A stretch of 64,000 bases of DNA from Strongylocentrotus purpuratus (Eukaryota > Echinodermata > Echinoidea > Camarodonta > Strongylocentrotidae), in assembly GCF_000002235.5 (NCBI RefSeq), contig NW_022145601.1, positions 8,009,660 through 8,073,659 on the forward strand, written 5' to 3'. The position numbers were made by a program, and so were the translations under genes. The notes under the pieces were generated by a model. That model saw nothing but the letters and a program-made list of their open reading frames with translations, ran no database searches and was not told the DNA's origin. Every line of letters begins with the position of its first letter. Positions within the stretch are counted from its first letter, which is position 1. Below are positions 59,885 to 64,000 of this stretch, one piece after another.

Positions 59885-62852
59885 GGAGAACAAAAGCTAG
59901 ATCTAGTTAACTTAATTTAATTTTAAAAACTTAAATCCTAACCAAATTCTAGGAAATTTAGAAGACTAGGGGGGCGTTGCAGGAAAGTTGGGTTGCGATC
60001 GATTGCAAATATCAGTTGCAAATTTCGCAACTTGCAATGAATCGCAACTTTAGAGTACTACCACAAACAAACTTTCTCTCTCTCACCTTGCGGGAGTGAA
60101 TGGAGCACTGCATCACATGTATTAAGCCTCAGCAAGAAAGCTCTGAGACTCTGCTCCAGTCTCTCCAATCGGTTCTCTATACTGTTAAAACATACAAAGA
60201 TGCAAAGGAACCAATTAGTAGTGGTACTATAACTACTACAAATAATAATAATAATAATAATAGTAGAAATAATAATTATCATTAGAATAATAATAATGAT
60301 AATAATATTAATAATAAAAACAATCATTAAAAAAAATATGTATAAAATTTGTAAGGTGCTAATTCTACTTGAAATGGAATGCTCAAAGTGCACTGTCGCA
60401 AAGATGAAATCATATAAAAGCATCAGCATTGTACATAAAAGAAGAGCAGGAGCAAAATAAACAAAGCCTTTTTCAATGACAAATGACAAAAATCAATAAC
60501 AAATCTGCTGATAACCAATCAGAAGCAAGGATTTCAGTAGCATATAACAAAATTTGTTTATTTGTCATTGATGACAAGTTTTGTGAAACGCCCCCCAGGA
60601 GTAAGATAAAAACATACACAAATGAAAGGGAACACTTAAAAAAAAAACATGGTACAGCATAATGGATGGTTCTCAAATGTAGAAACACTGACATCACATT
60701 GACTTAAATCAATGCATCAACCAAAAAAAAAAAGAAACAGACAAAGATATGCCTGTCCCATTTTCCAATGAAAGTCAAGCAATTTACAAGCAAAAATGTC
60801 AGTTACAATCAATCAAATCACATCCAAAAGTTATTTGATATGGTACATTTTTTTTGCAGCTTCAAAGTGCTGTGTACACTGCTCCCCATGTTTGGGCCAC
60901 TTAAAAGATCTACATATATATAAAAAAAAAAAAACTCTTTGAAAAGACTCAAGGAGGATATACACAAACAGAAATGAGAAATCAACAGAGATAAAATAGA
61001 AAAGAAAATACTGCTCGGAAGAACAAACTGAAGATAAAGAGGAAAGAAAAAACGGGATGAACAACATACCTATCAATTTTGTTTGTTGATGGTCTGGCAA
61101 TTTCAAAGACAAATCTTTCTACTGGAATGTGTTTGGCATTCAGAATAACGACAGTAACACATTGGACTTCATCCTGTGAGATGAAATTGGAGAAGACAAA
61201 TTAGTACCAGGGGGTGTTTCACAAAGATCTTAAGTTGAACTTATTTCTAAGTTGGACTTAACAATTATGGAAAGCCGTTAGCATCTATGAAAATATGTTG
61301 TAAAAGTTATTTTCAAAAAGGCATAAATGTTGATTCAAATCATTCATATATTTTTTAATATCAAGGAGATTTATAAAAAGTCAAAAATACTTGAATTTTC
61401 GCTTTTTTAATATATTTATTTTAAGCCTACAAATGGCTCTCCATAAATTTTAAGTCCAACTTAGAGTTAAGTTCGACTTAGGATCTTTGTGAAACAAAGC
61501 TTCATTCTAGGACAATTCCCCTGCTTCATTCTAGGACAAATCATTCATTACAGAATTGAAAGTTCAAGATTTTTTTGATCCCAATAGATATATATGTGCG
61601 GAATATCTTACACTGATAAAAAATTGGAGAAAACAAATTAGTACCAGCGTTCATTCTATATCAAATCAATCATTACAGAATTGAAAGATTAAGATTTGTC
61701 TTTCCCAATAGATATATATGTGCGGAATATCTTACACTGATAAAAAATTGGAGAAAACAAATTAGTACCAGCATTCATTCTACAACAAATCAATCATTAC
61801 AGAAGTGAAAGTTCAAGTTTTTTCTTTCCTTGTAGATATAATATGTGTGGAATATCCTTCATTCATAGCATTACTTTGTATGCTTACTTGGTATGCATGC
61901 ATATTAACATGTGGACTGCTGAATTATCTCATTCCCATAGCTTTACATACAGGGACCACCTGGTTCCAGGAATCAATGGTTTAAAAATAAAGGTAAACAA
62001 AGCCTGCATTGTTGCAGCTTATATTTCTTAAGAGGGTACTTTTCAGGTTCATTTTTGAGGTACATTTAGAGTCGTAAATTTCAACTGATTTTCCCCACGA
62101 CTAAGAGCTAAGCTTGGACTTATCTTCTGTTCTAACAAATGTCACATTAGCGGTATCTGTGTGATTGTGCTTCAGCGCTTTCACTGGTGACAACAGGGGG
62201 GTGTTTCACAAAACTTGTCATCAGTGACAAATGTTATAAGCTACTGAAATCCTTGCTTCTGATTGGTTATCAGCAGATTTGTCACTAGATTTTGTCATTG
62301 AAAAAAGGCTTTGTGAAACACCCCCCTGCTCCAAGCTCTACTCACACCGAATGAAATTCCTAACTTCAATCCTGAACCAGACACTATACCGAACTCTATA
62401 TCTTTCAGAGGAAAAAACTCTGAGCAATGGTCACAGGAATCAATTCATAGTCTGGAGACACTGCTCTACATTCAAAATATAACGTGGGATTTGACACCCA
62501 CTGCGCATAAGGGGTTAAAAAGATGTTGTATTGCCCTTTGCGACTGACCCCAAAATCTTAAAATCTACATTTTTCTTATTATCATTTTTTTACTGTTTAT
62601 TTAGAGAAAAAAATATTAAAGCATTCAAAACTGAGAAATATCTGCCAAGAGGGGAAGAAAAAAAAAAGAAAAAAAAAGAAGAAAAAAAAAGAAGAAGATT
62701 TCTGATCAACCTACCCATGTTTTGGCATCTAAAGGGCAATACAACAACTTTTTTTTATAGGCCTAATGCAATTGCCCTACCTTGATGACATGTGGTTTGA
62801 TACCCATGACGGCGTCTGTAATGTACTGGTTTAGCTCTGGATGCCGAGATAT
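56140..62852 (-). CDS. MAD2L2: MAD2L2 (REV7), HORMA-domain protein, C-terminal six exons
   Basis: REV7 is the HORMA adaptor of DNA polymerase zeta (REV3/REV1, translesion synthesis) and of shieldin, and also inhibits APC/C. Exons, 5' to 3' on the minus strand: 62852-62781, 61173-61070, 60181-60087, 59509-59436, 58016-57924, 56187-56140. All joins are in frame with GT/AG borders and give 161 residues up to TGA, against about 158 for the same part of human MAD2L2 (211 residues). The first about 53 residues must lie beyond 62852; I do not find them before 64000. Human positions used for partners are kept: Tyr63 (NQYI), Arg124 (LRAF), Trp171 (EFPW), Leu186 (VPLK), and Gln200-Tyr202 (MQLY) for REV1. 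Convergent with GIGYF. Introns hold at least eight mobile elements. Confidence 0.95.
56780..57280. mobile_element. ACAAAGATCCTAAGTTGA MITE, interrupted by a TTAA MITE
   Basis: The left end GGGGGTGTTTCACAAAGATC and right end GGATCTTTGTGAAAACCCCC are inverted. The element at 57010-57204 splits it at a TTAA. Related copies without the insert are 57596-57908 and 61210-61495. Confidence 0.88.
57010..57204 (+). mobile_element. TTAA-flanked MITE nested in another MITE
   Basis: Begins TTAAAGCTTATATGCCATAG, contains ATTAGGCTTTGGTTGTTATA and ends GTAGTGCAGTGGGCCTTTAA. TTAA is present at both ends, while the uninterrupted host at 61434 has one TTAA. Confidence 0.88.
57298..57570 (+). mobile_element. 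tRNA-derived SINE, nearly full length
   Basis: The head has the B box CAGGAGTTCAAGTCCC. The body has TTAAATGGGTACTGGTAGG, GAAATCGGTAGCCAAGC and GCGCCTCGAGCACCTTGGG. The tail has CACTATACAAATATCAAATA. Confidence 0.75.
57596..57908. mobile_element. ACAAAGATCCTAAGTTGA MITE, complete
   Basis: Ends GGGGGGTGTTTCACAAAGAT and ATCTTTGTGAAACACCCCCC, inverted over 20 bp and complementary further inward. It starts only about 14 bases after the donor of the neighbouring MAD2L2 exon. Confidence 0.92.
57924..58016 (-). CDS. MAD2L2: MAD2L2 coding exon, FPW segment
   Basis: Acceptor TTTTATCAAG; donor TTGAAG/GTATGC. It encodes EFPWIEADDHICKMENST, then LVPLKAVSSDLLK; human has DFPWILADEQDVHMHDPR then LIPLKTMTSDILK. 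Phase 0 at both ends. Confidence 0.95.
58097..58333. mobile_element. AGATGTTGTATTGCCC MITE, copy 1
   Basis: Ends GGCCTAAAAAAAGAGAAAGA with TGTTGTATTGCCCCTTTAGG, and CAAAGGGCAATACAACATCT with TTTTGTTTAGGCC, are inverted. Contains ATTTCAAGATTTTGAGTCCG. Second copy, inverted internally, at 62520-62763. Confidence 0.8.
58351..58407. repeat. Hairpin related to the 50 kb cluster
   Basis: GAGCAGGAAGGGAGTTAACT and AATTGCCTTTCTAGCTC; 57 nt. With G-U pairs allowed the outer 12 positions pair almost completely. It lies in a MAD2L2 intron, directly after the MITE at 58097-58333. Confidence 0.6.
58465..58560 (-). mobile_element. SINE tail fragment
   Basis: AATAATAATAATAATAATTC, TATATATAGCACTTAATACA, TCTTAGAGCTTTACAGATAT. 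Reverse-oriented 3' piece. Confidence 0.6.
58790..59425. repeat. TCAAA/TCAGA pentamer satellite
   Basis: About 630 bp of degenerate ATCAA, ATCAG and GTCAA words with no coding content. It ends 11 bp from the donor side of the next MAD2L2 exon (59436). Confidence 0.92.
59436..59509 (-). CDS. MAD2L2: MAD2L2 coding exon
   Basis: Acceptor TTTTCTTCAAG; donor CTACAG/GTAGGA. It encodes DCTFSILVYTKGSATMES then HDKQVLQ; human has GCTFTVLVHTREAATRNM then EKIQVIK. Phase 1 in, 0 out. Confidence 0.94.
59647..59663. repeat. Poly-G tract
   Basis: About 17 consecutive G in a MAD2L2 intron. A GA microsatellite ending in poly-G follows at 59836-59887. Confidence 0.8.
59711..59833. mobile_element. GTTGCAA palindromic MITE
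   Basis: Ends CTAATGGTGCGTTGCAAGAA and TTTTTGCAACGCCCCATTAG are inverted, with internal complementary AATTGCAA words. A truncated relative starting GGGGGGCGTTGCAGGAAAG is at 59969-60051. Confidence 0.85.
60087..60181 (-). CDS. MAD2L2: MAD2L2 coding exon, LRAF segment
   Basis: Acceptor TTTTAACAG; donor CGCAAG/GTGAGA. It encodes SIENRLERLEQSLRAFLL, then RLNTCDAVLHSLPQ; human has LLSHVEQLLRAFILKISV then CDAVLDHNPPG. It includes the Arg equivalent to human Arg124 at the HORMA dimer surface. Confidence 0.95.
60460..60599. mobile_element. ACAAAACTTGTCAT MITE, complete
   Basis: Ends AACAAAGCCTTTTTCAATGA and ACAAGTTTTGTGAAACGCCC; core TGCTGATAACCAATCAGAAG. Confidence 0.85.
61070..61173 (-). CDS. 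MAD2L2: MAD2L2 coding exon, central HORMA strand
   Basis: Acceptor TCATCTCACAG; donor GATAG/GTATGT. It encodes DEVQCVTVVILNAKHIPV, then ERFVFEIARPSTNKID; human has DVEKVVVVILDKEHRPV then EKFVFEITQPPLLSI. Confidence 0.95.
61180..61850. repeat. Tandem repeat, about 124-bp unit, three copies, with inserted MITE
   Basis: AAATTGGAGAAAACAAATTA recurs at 61621 and 61745, with a variant (AAATTGGAGAAGACAAATTA) at about 61186. That variant touches the acceptor side of the MAD2L2 exon at 61173. The MITE at 61210-61495 interrupts the first unit. Confidence 0.85.
61210..61495. mobile_element. ACAAAGATCCTAAGTTGA MITE, complete
   Basis: Ends GGGGTGTTTCACAAAGATCT and AGGATCTTTGTGAAAC. It retains a single TTAA at 61434, the site filled in the copy at 56780-57280. 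Confidence 0.88.
62195..62328. mobile_element. ACAAAACTTGTCAT MITE, complete
   Basis: Ends GGGGGGTGTTTCACAAAACT and GGCTTTGTGAAACACCCCCC; core TGATTGGTTATCAGCAG. An internal stretch present in other copies (GACAGTTTTTG) is missing. Confidence 0.88.
62520..62763. mobile_element. AGATGTTGTATTGCCC MITE, copy 2
   Basis: Ends AGATGTTGTATTGCCCTTTG and AAAGGGCAATACAACAACTT. The middle is GAA/AAAAAG-rich (62640-62700). It ends about 18 bp from the donor of the next MAD2L2 exon. Confidence 0.8.
62781..62852 (-). CDS. MAD2L2: MAD2L2 coding exon, HPELNQYI segment
   Basis: Acceptor TATTTCCCAG; donor ATCAAG/GTAGGG. It encodes ISRHPELNQYITDAVMGI, then KPHVIK; human has MSCHPELNQYIQDTLHCV. It holds the Tyr equivalent to human Tyr63, which contacts the REV3 and SHLD3 peptides. 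Phase 0 at both ends. Confidence 0.95.
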
Positions 62853-63205
62853 CTGGGAAATAACGCATAAGTAGAGCAAACGTTTATGACAAGAATACTT
62901 CAGGTATTATTGACTGATAGTGCATCAAATGAGGATATGATTGTACAGGCAGGTGTGAATAGACACCTTCTACCGGTTATCATCATAAAGAAACGAAAAT
63001 TAGCCAACCGCGTGTACCAACACCGACATCACACAACTTAGCCGGAGCTTACAATTCGGCAGGGCGGAAAATCCCTCATTTCCCAAGGTTCCCCAACCAC
63101 GTCAAGGACCAACAACTATTTGCTGCCAAAGATCAGTTGGTCTAATGACGCCTCCCGGAGGGGAGGGAATGTGAATCATTGCAAGCTAAAACAAAAAGAA
63201 GTCCA
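62853..63205 (-). other. MAD2L2 intron, nothing further recognised
   Basis: No minus-strand match to the missing N-terminal HORMA residues, and no repeat family recognised. Confidence 0.4.
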
Positions 63206-63527
63206 GGGGGGTGTTTCATAAAGCTGTTCGTAAGTTACGCATGACTTTACGAACGACTTAAATATGGAAAGCCAAATGGGATGCTCAATCCTTTTTGATT
63301 GCATCAACTAAAGTTCAACTGTGCAGATGTAGATTAACATTCTTATTATAACAAACCTTTTTTAATGCAAAGTGTATTTTTTGCCTTCATTTAATTGAGT
63401 TTACTGGAAATATAGTCACTTTGTTAAAACATCTGGAAAAACTTAAGGCATCCTATCTGGCACTTCATATTCAAGTCGTTCGTAAAGTCATGCGTAACTT
63501 ACGAACAGCTTTATTAAACACCCCCCT
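63206..63527. mobile_element. AAGCTGTTCGTAAGTTACGC MITE, complete
   Basis: The left end GGGGGGTGTTTCATAAAGCT is followed by GTTCGTAAGTTACGCATGAC. The right end reads GTCATGCGTAACTTACGAAC then AGCTTTATTAAACACCCCCC. The arms are inverted over about 50 bp. Confidence 0.92.
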
Positions 63528-63584
63528 GTTGACTTATATAAGTCCAGTTGACTTATAAAGTAGACATTTGATGTCATCGTGGAA

Positions 63585-64000
63585 ATCTTGATAGCAAACT
63601 ACTCTACAGGAAAGCAGAAAAATGAGAGAAGTAGACTGGTGAAAGTTTGAATGAGATCAGACAAAATATGAAAAAGTTATGAATATTGGAAATGGAAAGT
63701 TTGAATCACTGCAGGTATGGGCTCTGCAAATTGGCTGAATAGGTAATTTCTTTGTGATGTAATGGCAGACATTACTTTCCCATTTGTTCCAACATGACTA
63801 AGGAGGATCTACTCTCTTCAGAGGACCTATTATAATAATATGCTATCCGTAATATATTTAGAGTAGTGCTCCAAGGGAGAAGGCACTTGGGAGAAAATCA
63901 TAAATTAATAGTGTTTTTGTATGTGACAAACTCAAAGAGTTATCCCGACTATGTCTCAATCCAATGATTAAACTGCCAATTTGAGATTCGCGTAGACTTA
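63585..64000 (+). mobile_element. GCAGAAAAATCAGAGAAG family element, copy 3, cut by window end
   Basis: Contains GGAAAGCAGAAAAATGAGAG, GGTGAAAGTTTGAATGAG, TTCAGAGGACCTATTATAA and TTTAGAGTAGTGCTCCAAGG in the order of 12540-12960. Confidence 0.7.

Overview
The window is eukaryotic, AT-rich and repeat-dense, with short exons (48-735 nt) separated by long introns full of small inverted-repeat transposons and tRNA-derived SINEs. The encoded proteins are metazoan. The repeat style (SINEs whose tails read as TTATATAGCGC, many TGTACATGTA-type words, foldback elements of a few hundred bases) and the close similarity of both recognised genes to vertebrate orthologues suggest a marine deuterostome. An echinoderm such as a sea urchin is my best guess, but this is inference from style and not a species identification.

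Region by region. (1) About 1-9420: a partly resolved minus-strand gene that I cannot name. Three exons (9371-9287, 7642-7305, 1264-1084) join in compatible reading phases. The predicted protein starts with a presequence-like N terminus and continues into a Ser/Asn-rich, probably disordered chain. Its start lies in a YY1/NRF1-like promoter block, and it probably continues past the left edge. (2) About 9430-16560: no gene; foldback elements, a decayed LINE, SINEs, a hAT-like element carrying its own tandem repeats, and a 76-base poly-G tract. (3) 16600-45390: the plus-strand orthologue of GIGYF1/2 (GRB10-interacting GYF protein; Drosophila Gyf), with a probable non-coding first exon and 23 coding exons that I could join in frame to about 1513 residues. 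(4) 45391-56139: the stretch between two convergent genes, holding the GIGYF 3' UTR, a 463-bp inverted repeat and a cluster of about 58-nt hairpins. (5) 56140 to the right edge: the minus-strand orthologue of MAD2L2 (REV7). Its last six coding exons are present (161 residues) and the N-terminal exons lie beyond the window.

GIGYF bridges the cap-binding repressor 4EHP and the DDX6 helicase to PPG-motif proteins, in translational repression, mRNA decay and ribosome quality control. MAD2L2 is the HORMA adaptor of DNA polymerase zeta and of shieldin. They are convergent neighbours with no evident functional link.

Nearly all the remaining sequence is non-autonomous mobile DNA. I distinguish about a dozen families by their terminal inverted repeats, several with more than one copy, some nested, and one with a filled and an empty target site in the same window. 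I saw no tRNA gene with intact structure, no rRNA, no CRISPR array and no LTR or virus-like element.
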